A DNA stretch of 64,000 nucleotides from Paenibacillus_I sp035510375 (lineage in GTDB: Bacteria > Bacillota > Bacilli > Paenibacillales > Paenibacillaceae), in assembly GCF_035510375.1 (NCBI RefSeq), contig NZ_DATKHG010000023.1; one strand, 5' to 3'. The notes under the pieces are model-generated. The model searched no databases and had not been told where the DNA came from. It worked only from the letters and a program-made list of their open reading frames with translations. Below are positions 44,154 through 52,760 of the stretch, in pieces (position 1 is the stretch's first letter; each line of letters begins with the position of its first letter). The translations under genes were made by a program, and so were the position numbers.

Positions 44154-47100
44154 ATGTCTGAGAAAAAAGCATATAAACGATTATTGTGCATGCTGCTGGC
44201 ATGCATTTTTTTATTCCCATTCATTTTATCAAGTCAAGTTCATGCAGCTCCACCGGAGATTTGGACAAGAGATGGAATGATCAATTTCTCAATAACAAGC
44301 ACAGCTGCAACTTCGTCCATCAAATACAGAACAGTAGGCTGGACGGTGCGAAGGGATCAATTATGTTCGAATACAACGCCAAAGCAGTGCGGTGATCCGA
44401 GAAGCGGCAAATACGTTTCTTTTTTAAATCAACAAGTGCGTCAAGTAGGTCAAGATCCCAATCCGCCTATTCCTGGGGCGCCATTAACCACAATTTATGA
44501 AGTAAGTGAAGAACTTGTAACAAAAGGAATGTGGCAGGCGGGGATGGGCGATATCCAGGACAATGATGATTTGTATCTTTATGCCATCATGGTCTCAATT
44601 AATGGCGACGGCTCGGTGCGTAAAGGGCCTTTCTATACGTTGGAAGAGATCAAGCGTGCCGAAGGATGGCGTTATCCGGACGATCTGGACGATTATTTCG
44701 GTCTCCATGTTCCGTATCGAAGCGCAGACTTTCCGGTGGACGTTATTGCTAAAACCGAGGACGGCAAAGTGATTAATAAGCCGGATGTCACGTTTCTCAA
44801 GGGCAAATACAAGGTAGGAGAAACGATCAACCACGAGTTTCCAACCGCCATCGAGGACGGCGGGAAGACATACACGATCGTCCGCTCGTATTTATCGCCC
44901 AAACAAGACCCGTCGCAGAAGGATTGGGAGCAGGAGAACCCGGAAACGAACCCGAAGGTGCGCACTCGCAGCTTTACCGTTCATCTTGGCGGTACGGACG
45001 CTATCGCCGAATACAGGGAAAGCAATCCGGTGAAGGCGATGTTCCTCACGGATAAAGGAGAGAAGCTCCAAGGGGATGAAGAACTGGAGCCGAAGAAAAC
45101 GGAGGAAGAGGCCAATTACACCTTCCCTGCATCGCTTACTTACAAAGGGGATACGTACGAAATTAACCGCTCCTATATCACGAACAACACCGACCCGAAC
45201 AAGGAACTCTTTGTTCAGGAAAAGAACGATCCGAAGCTGCGGGAACGGTCCATCACCGTTGCATCCGGCGGCTCTAACTTTATCGGCATTTATAAAATCC
45301 CCTCGCCGGTGACGGTCGCGTCCCGTATCCTAGCCCCGGATACAGTTGAACAGTCCGTCAATAATGTCGAAGGGGATTTTATTTTTGAGGCGGAAGCATC
45401 AGCCAACCTGAAATCGTACGAAATCACCGACATTCAAAATGCCGCGCTAGTTAACCCAAGCGACCGAACCGGAACGCTTAGCGGAACAAAGGATGGGAAA
45501 ACAATTCCCATCAAAATCCCGTTTTCTTCCGGCGACAGTCTGACGGTGCAAATCACGGTTATCGTCAAAGATGCGCTGGATCAAAGCGGCGATTCCACAG
45601 CGAAGCATACAGTGAAAAAATCGGATGGGGGTCAGCCGCCAACCGCAGGAACGACGCAAGAGGCCGAAGCGATGGACCCGAGCGCAACGGGCGTCATTCG
45701 CGCGGATCAGCGCGGAGCGGAGAAGTTCGATGTGATGAAGGGAATTCCGACCTCGGAGAGCCTGTACGTGGACGCTTTGTCGAAAGCGTATTTGTACCGG
45801 AACGAGTTCGCCCAAATGACCGGCGCGAAGCAATATCCGATTCAAGTGAGTAAAACGTATACGCTGACGTGGACGGAATCCTATACCGTTTCGGGCGCGG
45901 ATGGCAAGTCGACAACGGTTTACGTGCCGCGCTCGGCCACGCAGACGGTGACCAAAAGCTACACGGTGGAACGCAAGTACAGCTACTGGGTCATCAACAA
46001 TCTTGAAGTGTATGGCATTCAAAAAGCCGACTTTGCCAATTACGCGCTGCCTTCAGGAAAAGTAACGTTGCAACCGAACGGTTATACGCCGCCAAACGTG
46101 TCCGCCACTCACGATACTTCGTTGGATGCGCATATTACCGATCCGTTCTTTTCGAATGTGACGCTTCCCGGACAGACGATTTCCGGCGGATCCAGCCGGC
46201 CGTCCGTTCCGAACGAGGATTGGAAGAGCGTAGCGGAGAAGGCGATCGGAAAAATCAAGGTGAAAAACGACTCGCTCGTCTTCAACGGAACAACGGTGAT
46301 GGACAACCAGACGGTGGAGGAACAGGCTCCGGCGCCAGGTACGATTCCGGCTCCCCCGACGATCGGGCAGGATGTGCTATACGGGAAAGGCTACATGATC
46401 GATTCCGGCAAAGTGAACAAAGCCAACCAGCCAAGCTCGGGTACGATATCTTATTCGCTCGTCAAAGGCATTAACGGCGGGTCGAATCAAACGTTTCCGA
46501 TTAACGGCATCAACACCGTAACCGTGCATACGCCGATCGTCAACTATGCGTCCGTTTCGGATGACAAGGCGCATAACCAGAAGACACAACCGACCTCAGG
46601 GCGATCGGCGCTCATTTTGGACCGACCGTTTACCGTAACCGTCCCGACCAGCGGACAGCACCGGGACATTCCAGGCTACGGCAATCGGGATTATGCGAAG
46701 TACACGAAAGAGAAGCAAGTCTGGTTCCCTTTTGACGTGTACAGCGCCGACAAATCGACGTTCATTCCGAAAGAAACGTGGATATCCATCCCGGTCGGGC
46801 AGTCTCAGACGACATTTTTTCTGCCGGTGTGGGTCGATGAAGGCAACTATGACGCGCTGTTTCGCACCTTTGCAGAAAACAGCCCGCAGGCCTCCTTCGG
46901 TACCCAGATGAACGCCAATCTGGAGGTAAACAATCACGTTGCCACGCAGGTCGTTCCGGTGGAAGTCATTGGCCGCCTATATGATTTCCGCATCACCGAC
47001 ATCGCCGACTATAACTGGGAGACAGTATTCCGGACGCAGAAAGGGAGCGCTGCATCAACCGGAAATGCTTATTGGGTCGGAACTAAGGGGATCGACGGCG

Positions 47101-47984
47101 CGGCGCGAGGAAATCAACATCCGTTCGTACTTCCGGTTCGGCAAGGCAGCTATCCGGAGGACGGGAAGAAAAACGTGGCTGTGAAGACGGGATATCACAT
47201 TAAATTTGATGTGAAAACGAAGGGCAACATGTTCGGATCCGGCGACGGCATCCGAATCACGCCGACCTTCTATTTTGTCGACAGCATTGGCCGAAACCGC
47301 CAAGAGGTAGATCTCTATTACCACTCAGGAAATAAGAAGTTTATCCGAATTGGATCGAGCGACGATGTGGAGCGGCGCAATATTACGCTGGATACACGGC
47401 TGAGGAACGTGCCGCAGCAGGAACTGAACAGCACGGCAAGCTCGCTTTGGGGTTTGTTCGGCGGTTCCGGCACGAAGCAGGCGTTTACCGACCAGTATAT
47501 GAACGACGTCAAAAAACCGATCTACGTCGGCGGGTATGACATGATGCTGCTGCCGCCCCAGCTTCGGACGTTTATCGGCAGCATGAACGCGCCGTCCGGC
47601 GTTAACGCCGCACGCGCCAACGCTTCGGTTCAGCGCTGGTTCGGCGAGTACAGTTTGCCCGCCGCGCCCTATGTCGTGCCGAAAGGATTCAATCTGGCCG
47701 AATACGGGCGCACGAATCGGCTGGATGACAAGTCGCCGATCTTCCTGAAGGACGGGTATATCATCGTCAACTTCAACATTGAGACGATCCGCAACCGGGA
47801 TCTAAACAACCCGCATTTGCAGTACATCTACGCGCCCTTAAACAACCAGTGGCAAATGGAAGGATTTCAGCGCAACTTTACAGATCCGTACGGCGCGACG
47901 TTCCAATTGAAGGACGGCGACATCGTATTTTATCATGCAAACGTTTCATCCTACGATGATTTTGGCACAGGCGGAACGCATTAG
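44154..47984 (+). CDS. Giant secreted surface protein (candidate pilus or contact adhesin)
   Basis: 1276 residues with a signal peptide (LLCMLLACIFLFPFILSSQVHA in pieces). Residues about 190-385 contain two beta-rich repeats of MucBP type, each with a GETINHEFPTAIEDGGKTY-like start, an acidic DPxxxW/DPN-type middle and a Tyr-rich RSYL...FTVHLGG segment. Later segments look like beta domains, with TRT-type stretches (TYTLTWTESYTVSGAD). No LPXTG, SLH or membrane anchor is seen at the C-terminus (ends GTGGTH). It is the last gene of the pilus operon and could sit at its tip or on the cell surface. No intact family recognised over the full length. Confidence 0.7.
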   Translation: MSEKKAYKRLLCMLLACIFLFPFILSSQVHAAPPEIWTRDGMINFSITSTAATSSIKYRTVGWTVRRDQLCSNTTPKQCGDPRSGKYVSFLNQQVRQVGQDPNPPIPGAPLTTIYEVSEELVTKGMWQAGMGDIQDNDDLYLYAIMVSINGDGSVRKGPFYTLEEIKRAEGWRYPDDLDDYFGLHVPYRSADFPVDVIAKTEDGKVINKPDVTFLKGKYKVGETINHEFPTAIEDGGKTYTIVRSYLSPKQDPSQKDWEQENPETNPKVRTRSFTVHLGGTDAIAEYRESNPVKAMFLTDKGEKLQGDEELEPKKTEEEANYTFPASLTYKGDTYEINRSYITNNTDPNKELFVQEKNDPKLRERSITVASGGSNFIGIYKIPSPVTVASRILAPDTVEQSVNNVEGDFIFEAEASANLKSYEITDIQNAALVNPSDRTGTLSGTKDGKTIPIKIPFSSGDSLTVQITVIVKDALDQSGDSTAKHTVKKSDGGQPPTAGTTQEAEAMDPSATGVIRADQRGAEKFDVMKGIPTSESLYVDALSKAYLYRNEFAQMTGAKQYPIQVSKTYTLTWTESYTVSGADGKSTTVYVPRSATQTVTKSYTVERKYSYWVINNLEVYGIQKADFANYALPSGKVTLQPNGYTPPNVSATHDTSLDAHITDPFFSNVTLPGQTISGGSSRPSVPNEDWKSVAEKAIGKIKVKNDSLVFNGTTVMDNQTVEEQAPAPGTIPAPPTIGQDVLYGKGYMIDSGKVNKANQPSSGTISYSLVKGINGGSNQTFPINGINTVTVHTPIVNYASVSDDKAHNQKTQPTSGRSALILDRPFTVTVPTSGQHRDIPGYGNRDYAKYTKEKQVWFPFDVYSADKSTFIPKETWISIPVGQSQTTFFLPVWVDEGNYDALFRTFAENSPQASFGTQMNANLEVNNHVATQVVPVEVIGRLYDFRITDIADYNWETVFRTQKGSAASTGNAYWVGTKGIDGAARGNQHPFVLPVRQGSYPEDGKKNVAVKTGYHIKFDVKTKGNMFGSGDGIRITPTFYFVDSIGRNRQEVDLYYHSGNKKFIRIGSSDDVERRNITLDTRLRNVPQQELNSTASSLWGLFGGSGTKQAFTDQYMNDVKKPIYVGGYDMMLLPPQLRTFIGSMNAPSGVNAARANASVQRWFGEYSLPAAPYVVPKGFNLAEYGRTNRLDDKSPIFLKDGYIIVNFNIETIRNRDLNNPHLQYIYAPLNNQWQMEGFQRNFTDPYGATFQLKDGDIVFYHANVSSYDDFGTGGTH

Positions 47985-48016
47985 TATTTGGTTACTTCAT
48001 CGTTTTATCGCGAGGC

Positions 48017-48048
48017 GCGAAAAGGACCTGAACGGGGGTCCTTTTCGC
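48017..48048 (+). terminator. Hairpin after the giant surface protein gene
   Basis: Perfect 12-base arms GCGAAAAGGACC and GGTCCTTTTCGC around an 8-base loop. There is no T run after it, but the 3' arm itself contains TTTT. Confidence 0.6.
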
Positions 48049-48066
48049 ATTCATGGAGGAGTGCGC

Positions 48067-48342
48067 ATGTATGCCATCCCATCTGGTTGCGGATGTTTTT
48101 GCCCGGTCCAGCCGCCTGTTTATTACGGGACGGGATTGACGGAGGAGGGGGAATGGATGCCGTCGCTGGAGGTCATATCCAAAGAGAAGAACGGTTTCGG
48201 GGATACGTATTACTACATCCGGGATCAAAACGGCGTAACGATCCAGGTCTACGAAGGGGAGTTGGGGACGTTTATGAAAAAGAACGGCGTTTCGGAACTG
48301 AAAGAAGGGAAGTCGTTCATCTATCCTCAGAAGAACCGATAG
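48067..48342 (+). CDS. Small cargo protein of unknown function
   Basis: 91 residues with a Cys-rich N-terminus (GCGCFCPV) and two beta-like segments (GDTYYYIRDQNGVTIQVYEG). ATG 48067 follows GGAGGAGTGCGC. The Cys pattern hints at metal binding. Confidence 0.5.
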   Translation: MYAIPSGCGCFCPVQPPVYYGTGLTEEGEWMPSLEVISKEKNGFGDTYYYIRDQNGVTIQVYEGELGTFMKKNGVSELKEGKSFIYPQKNR

Positions 48343-48363
48343 ACTCCGGAAAGGAGCAGTCGC

Positions 48364-48558
48364 ATGAGCTATGACGATTTCAAACGAAAAGTACAAAAAG
48401 CGTACCCGGACGCCAAGGTTTCTTATTCCTCAAATGGCGCCCAGCATACTGCGAATGTCGAAGGGCGCTTGGTCCTTTACACGAACGCCGATAGCGACGC
48501 CATTTACGGCATGATGAACGGCGGCGTACCCATAGGACGGGCGATCGGTATCGAATAG
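48364..48558 (+). CDS. Small cargo protein of unknown function
   Basis: 64 residues (SYDDFKRKVQKAYPDAKVSY, DAIYGMMNGG). ATG 48364 follows AAAGGAGCAG. Confidence 0.5.
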   Translation: MSYDDFKRKVQKAYPDAKVSYSSNGAQHTANVEGRLVLYTNADSDAIYGMMNGGVPIGRAIGIE

Positions 48559-48586
48559 CGAATCATGTGGGAGGAGGGTGATTGAC

Positions 48587-48907
48587 GTGGGCGCTTGGGG
48601 ATATGGCATTTTCGACAATGACGACGCACTGGATATCCGGTATCGTTTCCGGAGGCATATCCGGAAAGGACTGTCGATAGACAAAGTGACGAAGCGGTGT
48701 ATCGCGGACTTTCCCGATCCAATGAATGATGTTTCCGTCGTTTTGGCTCTTGCCGATTTGCAGATGGATCACAACATGTTGCAACCGGAAATTAAACGCC
48801 GCGCGCTGGCCATGATTGAGGAGCGAAAAGACATCGAATCATGGGTTGATCCGAATAAAAGGATTAACGAGCTGGAAGCGTTTAAGCAAAAATTGCTTCG
48901 AAATTAG
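48587..48907 (+). CDS. DUF4259-like protein
   Basis: 106 residues beginning MGAWGYGIFDNDDALD, the signature start of the DUF4259 family, with a helical C-terminus (RRALAMIEERKDIESW). GTG 48587 is placed after GAGGAGGGTG; the frame is open to 48578. The family is often found near immunity and toxin genes, but its function is not established. Confidence 0.7.
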   Translation: MGAWGYGIFDNDDALDIRYRFRRHIRKGLSIDKVTKRCIADFPDPMNDVSVVLALADLQMDHNMLQPEIKRRALAMIEERKDIESWVDPNKRINELEAFKQKLLRN

Positions 48908-48947
48908 CGGTTGCGTTTCACAATCTGCGCGCCAGGAGGTGAAGGAC

Positions 48948-49103
48948 GTGTTCAAATGCGCCTGTGGCGGGATTTTTCTCGTCATTAAAATGGAAGAATA
49001 TCCGAAGCATTTGAGCGGAATAGAAAAGCTGAACTATCCCCGCTCTTGTACGGTAAAATGCGATAAATGCGGCAAAGTGAAAGAAAACCAACCTTACGAT
49101 TAA
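48948..49103 (+). CDS. Small zinc-ribbon-like protein
   Basis: 51 residues with FKCACGG at the start and CTVKCDKCGKV near the end, a four-cysteine ribbon pattern. GTG 48948 lies after AGGAGGTGAAG. Probably metal-binding; partners unknown. Confidence 0.55.
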   Translation: MFKCACGGIFLVIKMEEYPKHLSGIEKLNYPRSCTVKCDKCGKVKENQPYD

Positions 49104-49149
49104 GAGGAGCATGCAGTCGGTCGTAACATTTTAATTGGGAGGATTGTAC

Positions 49150-49452
49150 ATGTCTTTTAAAGATAAGGGTCCAATGTTTATGGGAAGATTGTTTGAAGGC
49201 GATGTTGACGGTTATTTTGTTCAAGCTCAGGTATTTTCCGAACCATCCAAATACGGGATCGCCGAAGGACGAATCAGCCGATTGACGGTGTATCCGGATC
49301 GGTCTGCCGGATTCAACCGCAATCTGGCCAATTACGACCGGGGATGGGATGGCGGGCCGCCGAATGACAGCCGTATCCGCTCAGTGGTGGAGAAAGCGGT
49401 GCGGCATTTTGACGGAAAGAGCGTTGACTGGTCGTTTGAGGCCCGGCGATAA
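49150..49452 (+). CDS. Small protein with NYDRGWD motif, copy A
   Basis: 100 residues: YFVQAQVFSEPSKYGIAEGR followed by ISRLTVY and ANYDRGWDGGPP. The layout matches a small phage/mobile-element family (I believe DUF7678). A second copy lies at 49968. ATG 49150 follows GGGAGG. Confidence 0.6.
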   Translation: MSFKDKGPMFMGRLFEGDVDGYFVQAQVFSEPSKYGIAEGRISRLTVYPDRSAGFNRNLANYDRGWDGGPPNDSRIRSVVEKAVRHFDGKSVDWSFEARR

Positions 49453-49537
49453 AAAAGAAGCCGTGACCGATGGGATACGACTTGCCACACCGGGCGCAGC
49501 AGAGGTAAGATCGACACACCTGTTGAGGAAAGGAGTT

Positions 49538-49873
49538 ATGGGTGTGGATGGTCTACCACCGTGGTTGATCGCAGCTATCCGTCATCGAATCGATGTGCTT
49601 GGCCAGCGCATGCATAGGCATCCAAGGCACAAGGCGGCATGGAAACAGGCATCCGAGTTATTTGAACAGCTCCAGAAGACATTCTCCGAAGAACAGCGCC
49701 GGAAGTTCGGTGAATGGGAAGACCATTTGGCGCTGCAGGAGTCTATTGAAAAAGAGGAGATGTACGTACGAGGATTTCTGGATGGGTTTCACATGTATGT
49801 CTATCTGGATGAATTGATCGGCCAGATTCCTGCCGGCGAACGGTTCGAAAACGCTGAAAAACCTCATAATTGA
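49538..49873 (+). CDS. Small all-helical cargo protein
   Basis: 111 residues, entirely helical by pattern (LIAAIRHRIDVLGQRMHRHP, KKEEMYVRGFLDGFHMYVYL in part). ATG 49538 follows GGAAAGGAG. No family recognised. Confidence 0.5.
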   Translation: MGVDGLPPWLIAAIRHRIDVLGQRMHRHPRHKAAWKQASELFEQLQKTFSEEQRRKFGEWEDHLALQESIEKEEMYVRGFLDGFHMYVYLDELIGQIPAGERFENAEKPHN

Positions 49874-49967
49874 CGATTGCTGCGCTGCCCGCCGGATTCG
49901 GCGGGTATTTTTCTGCCCGGAACCACGCGGCAATCGGATGGATGGAGATGAAGGGGGAAATTCAGAA

Positions 49968-50288
49968 ATGGCGATTCAAGCAACGTGCTCATGGGGCATG
50001 GGAATGTGTTATGAAGGAGAGATCAACGGTTATCGCATTCATGCGCAGGTGATGGACGAACCGTCTGCACAGGGAATTGCGGAGGGACGGATTGTTCAGT
50101 TTTATGTAAGCAAAACCGGCCTGTTCGGTTTACGGGATTGCGAGCTCTCCTACAACCGGGGATGGGACAGCCCGCCGCCAACCGGAGCTATTCGTTCCGT
50201 TGTGGAAGAAGCTATCCGGCAAATCGACGGAAAATGCGTCGGCCGGGATGAGGAAAGACGACGATACGAAGCAAGCTGGCGCGGATAA
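49968..50288 (+). CDS. Small protein with NYDRGWD-like motif, copy B
   Basis: 106 residues: YRIHAQVMDEPSAQGIAEGR then IVQFYVSK and LSYNRGWDSPPP, colinear with the copy at 49150 and clearly paralogous (same residue spacing). It has lost the Asp of NYDRGWD (YNRGWD). ATG 49968 lies after GGGGGAAA. Confidence 0.6.
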   Translation: MAIQATCSWGMGMCYEGEINGYRIHAQVMDEPSAQGIAEGRIVQFYVSKTGLFGLRDCELSYNRGWDSPPPTGAIRSVVEEAIRQIDGKCVGRDEERRRYEASWRG

Positions 50289-50373
50289 AAACGAGACGGG
50301 CACGATCACTCTACTGATCCGGTCAGCGTATTGGAATGCTTATCTTCCAAAACATTTGAAAGTGGGGAACGCG

Positions 50374-50589
50374 ATGGACTTTTTCAACAAATCGCATTGC
50401 GACCGGTGCGGAAAGAAATTGACCGTCCGGATCATGAGCATGTTCAACAGGGATACGATCTGTCTGGATTGCAAGAAAAAAGAGGAAACCCACCCGGCTT
50501 ACGAACAGGCGCGTAAAGCCGAGCAGGATGCCGTCAGGCGCGGCGACATGAACTTTCCCGGCATCGGTCTGCCGCCGGATATAAAGTAA
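50374..50589 (+). CDS. Small two-CxxC zinc-finger protein
   Basis: 71 residues with CDRCGKK and CLDCKKK, a four-cysteine finger of the kind seen in small mobile-element proteins. ATG 50374 is preceded by GTGGGGAACG. The C-terminal tail is MNFPGIGLPPD. Confidence 0.55.
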   Translation: MDFFNKSHCDRCGKKLTVRIMSMFNRDTICLDCKKKEETHPAYEQARKAEQDAVRRGDMNFPGIGLPPDIK

Positions 50590-50612
50590 AGACAGTCCAA
50601 TCGTAAGATCGC

Positions 50613-50641
50613 GAAGGTACAGAAATGTGCCTTCTTTTTTT
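50613..50641 (+). terminator. Terminator
   Basis: GAAGGTAC pairs with GTGCCTTC (one G-U) around AGAAAT, followed by TTTTTTT. Confidence 0.7.
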
Positions 50642-50675
50642 GTCTTTCATGCTGTGCTGAAAGGAGGCGATTCAT

Positions 50676-50834
50676 TTGCGGCATGTTGTCATGTATTCGG
50701 GCGGGCACTTCGAAGCAGAAAAATTCGATTTGGTCGAAAACAACGGTCTTAGCCGGGAATGGTTGGAGTTGTTTGCCTATTTGGCCTCTGTTGACCGTAA
50801 AAAAGCGACTTCATCCACAAGTACGGAAACATAA
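50676..50834 (+). CDS. Very small protein of unknown function
   Basis: 52 residues from TTG 50676 behind a strong AAAGGAGGCG: RHVVMYSGGHFEAEKFD, then SREWLELFAYLASVD and a Ser/Thr tail. A start at the internal ATG (MYSGGH) is less likely. No family recognised. Confidence 0.5.
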   Translation: MRHVVMYSGGHFEAEKFDLVENNGLSREWLELFAYLASVDRKKATSSTSTET

Positions 50835-50841
50835 CTCGCTC

Positions 50842-50869
50842 AAAAAGCCCGCCGATTGGCGGGCTTTTT
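50842..50869. terminator. Perfect bidirectional terminator
   Basis: AAAAAGCCCGCC and GGCGGGCTTTTT are perfect 12-base arms around GATT. With runs of A before and T after, it works on both strands. Confidence 0.85.
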
Positions 50870-51001
50870 GCATAGGGCGTTCCTCTCTAGCGACTTTTGG
50901 TCCCGCGCGGCACACGGGGCAACATCGTTCGCGACATGCATGGGCACGAACGCCGCTTCAGAAAAAGATGCAGTCCGGATATAATGAAAGGAGAGATTCG
51001 A

Positions 51002-51514
51002 TTGTTGCGCAGGGCGGAGATCATGAAGTATTTGGAACAAATCAACGAACAATTGAAAGAACGAAACCAGCGCGGGGAGATTTGCTTGTTCGGCGGAGCG
51101 GTGATGTGCCTGGTATTTGAAAGCCGGGACAGCACCAAAGACGTGGACGCCATCTTTGCGCCGACCAGCGAGTTGTATACAATCATTAAAAACATCGCCG
51201 ATGAGCATCGTCTGCCTTCGGACTGGCTGAACAATGCGGTGAAAGGCTTCGTCTCGCACCGCCATGACGTGCGGCTGTTTCGGAAAATGAGCCACCTCGA
51301 CATTTTCGCGGCATCGCCGGAATATATGCTGGCGATGAAATGCTTGGCCGCGCGCACGTATGACAGCAAGGATGTGGACGATATCCGGTTTTTGCTGCGC
51401 CATTTGACGATTCAATCGGTGGAGCAGGCTCTGGCTATTATTGAGAGATATTATCCCCAAAACCGGATTCTGCCGAAAACGGCGTATTTGCTGGAGGAAC
51501 TGCTTTCGCATTAA
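51002..51514 (+). CDS. DUF6036-like nucleotidyltransferase
   Basis: About 170 residues with the nucleotidyltransferase start CLFGGAVMCLVFESRDSTKDVDAIF (read in pieces: GG...x...DVDAIF), the two catalytic Asp of DVD, and HHDVRLF-like HRHDVRLF downstream. The family includes antitoxin-like nucleotidyltransferases of type IV and MNT-type toxin-antitoxin pairs. TTG 51002 follows AAAGGAGAG; ATG 51023 is a second choice. It is followed after 20 bases by a co-oriented 125-residue gene. Confidence 0.75.
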   Translation: MLRRAEIMKYLEQINEQLKERNQRGEICLFGGAVMCLVFESRDSTKDVDAIFAPTSELYTIIKNIADEHRLPSDWLNNAVKGFVSHRHDVRLFRKMSHLDIFAASPEYMLAMKCLAARTYDSKDVDDIRFLLRHLTIQSVEQALAIIERYYPQNRILPKTAYLLEELLSH

Positions 51515-51534
51515 CAAGGAAAGAAGGGAAGAAC

Positions 51535-51912
51535 ATGACGGTATGGGATATTGCCCGCGACACAGGAAGCAATATGGAACAGTTCGCCATTCACTGCGGC
51601 AATTTTTTGGATGAGTTTTATCGCGCATCGAACGAACAGCGGCGGTTGATGGTGGGGCGGGAACCGGAAGGCTACCCCGGTTTTCCCGATTATGTGCTCC
51701 CGTTTCTGGCGGCGATGGTTCATAAGCTGTGCAACGACTATAATGATATGGAGTGCCCGGCGTGGGTGCATAAAGAACGGTATGTGCTGAAAGAACCGCA
51801 TTTCTGGCTCGATGCCAAAGGAAATCTTCGGCTGGTCCTGCTTGCGGAAAGTCCGGTTGAGTTTAAGATCCGGAATTTGTATGTTACGGCGAATACACTG
51901 TCCAGAGCATAG
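51535..51912 (+). CDS. Protein of unknown function paired with a nucleotidyltransferase
   Basis: 125 residues, compact alpha/beta pattern (MEQFAIHCGNFLDEFYRAS, then EPHFWLDAKGNLRLVLLAES). ATG 51535 follows AAGAAGGGAAG. No family recognised; its position suggests a partner of the nucleotidyltransferase, perhaps its cognate toxin or target protein. That is inference. Confidence 0.5.
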   Translation: MTVWDIARDTGSNMEQFAIHCGNFLDEFYRASNEQRRLMVGREPEGYPGFPDYVLPFLAAMVHKLCNDYNDMECPAWVHKERYVLKEPHFWLDAKGNLRLVLLAESPVEFKIRNLYVTANTLSRA

Positions 51913-51942
51913 GGGTTTGGAAACGGAAGGGAGGAAGCAGAC

Positions 51943-52044
51943 GTGGCGGAGATTGATAAAAAAGACGTTCTGGAGCATATGCTTTATTGCATTCTTGAGG
52001 GACATGATTCTATTCCGAAAGCCAAGGCGGATGCGGAAAGCTGA
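51943..52044 (+). CDS. 33-residue peptide gene, possibly a stop-interrupted gene
   Basis: GTG 51943 follows GGAAGGGAGGAAG and encodes AEIDKKDVLEHMLYCILEGH with a short tail, ending in TGA at 52042. The same frame continues after the TGA to 52140 (QIMLGQGDWRIFDQESW), so the gene may be interrupted by a nonsense mutation. I cannot decide. Confidence 0.35.
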   Translation: MAEIDKKDVLEHMLYCILEGHDSIPKAKADAES

Positions 52045-52222
52045 CTCGGCGCCCAAATTATGCTCGGACAAGGCGATTGGCGTATATTTGATCAAGAGTC
52101 ATGGAATTTGTTCGGAAAACGAGCAGCGGTACGACGATCATGACAAGCTGGTAACGTCCGAGCAAGGACAAACCTTGCTTTCGTTGGTTCAATAAGGAGC
52201 ATTATCTGCACGGAATAACGGG

Positions 52223-52254
52223 GCCGTCCCATAGGGGCGGCTTTGCTGTTTTCA
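52223..52254 (+). terminator. Probable terminator
   Basis: GCCGTCCC pairs with GGGGCGGC (one G-U) around ATA, followed by CTTTGCTGTTTT. Confidence 0.5.
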
Positions 52255-52271
52255 GAATCGAGGTGTGAGGG

Positions 52272-52388
52272 ATGGCCAGAATTTCGTTTACTTGCTTAAA
52301 ATGCGGGAAAACGCTTCAAATCGATCCTGAAATCTATGACCGCATTTATAAAGGGCATGATCAATGTCTTTCTTGCCGCAACAAGTAA
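52272..52388 (+). CDS. Tiny zinc-finger-like protein
   Basis: 38 residues from ATG 52272: FTCLKCGKTLQI and QCLSCRNK, two CxxC pairs. GAGGTGTGAGGG lies just before. Likely a metal-binding mini-protein. Confidence 0.5.
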   Translation: MARISFTCLKCGKTLQIDPEIYDRIYKGHDQCLSCRNK

Positions 52389-52610
52389 GAAAGAACGAAA
52401 AATGGAACGAGTTAACGGAACCAGCATGGGCGGATGTCGACTGAAAAATCAGGATCATTCACCCGAATGCCGTTCGTTTTGATGTGGGACCGGCTCTTTC
52501 GTATGGCCCGAGACATAACCTCAATCGGGATATGCTGTGCGAAAATAGCAAACCGTATCGACTTCAAATTCGGATGTTCATCCGATGTTCCGAACGATTC
52601 CGTATCCCAG
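52389..52610. other. Gap without a convincing gene
   Basis: Open frames exist here on both strands but none has a ribosome-binding site or recognisable protein pattern. The gap ends in a hairpin terminator. Confidence 0.4.
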
Positions 52611-52638
52611 GAAGGTTCCTTGACGGGCCTTCTTTTTT
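52611..52638 (+). terminator. Probable terminator
   Basis: GAAGG and CCTTC form a short stem immediately followed by seven T. Confidence 0.5.
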
Positions 52639-52760
52639 TGTTTTTCGTCAACCCGAGTCTAATGCGAAGATGACGAACCAGGCTGCGAAGGATGTCCGCC
52701 TTTGTGTTCGGTGGCATTGGGCGAGCGGAATGTAAATCTGCGATCAAACGGAGGATGGGA

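Noticed and set aside
52412..52747. Minus-strand frame in the gap before 52,761
   Set aside because: No ribosome-binding site and no recognisable protein; it crosses a terminator.
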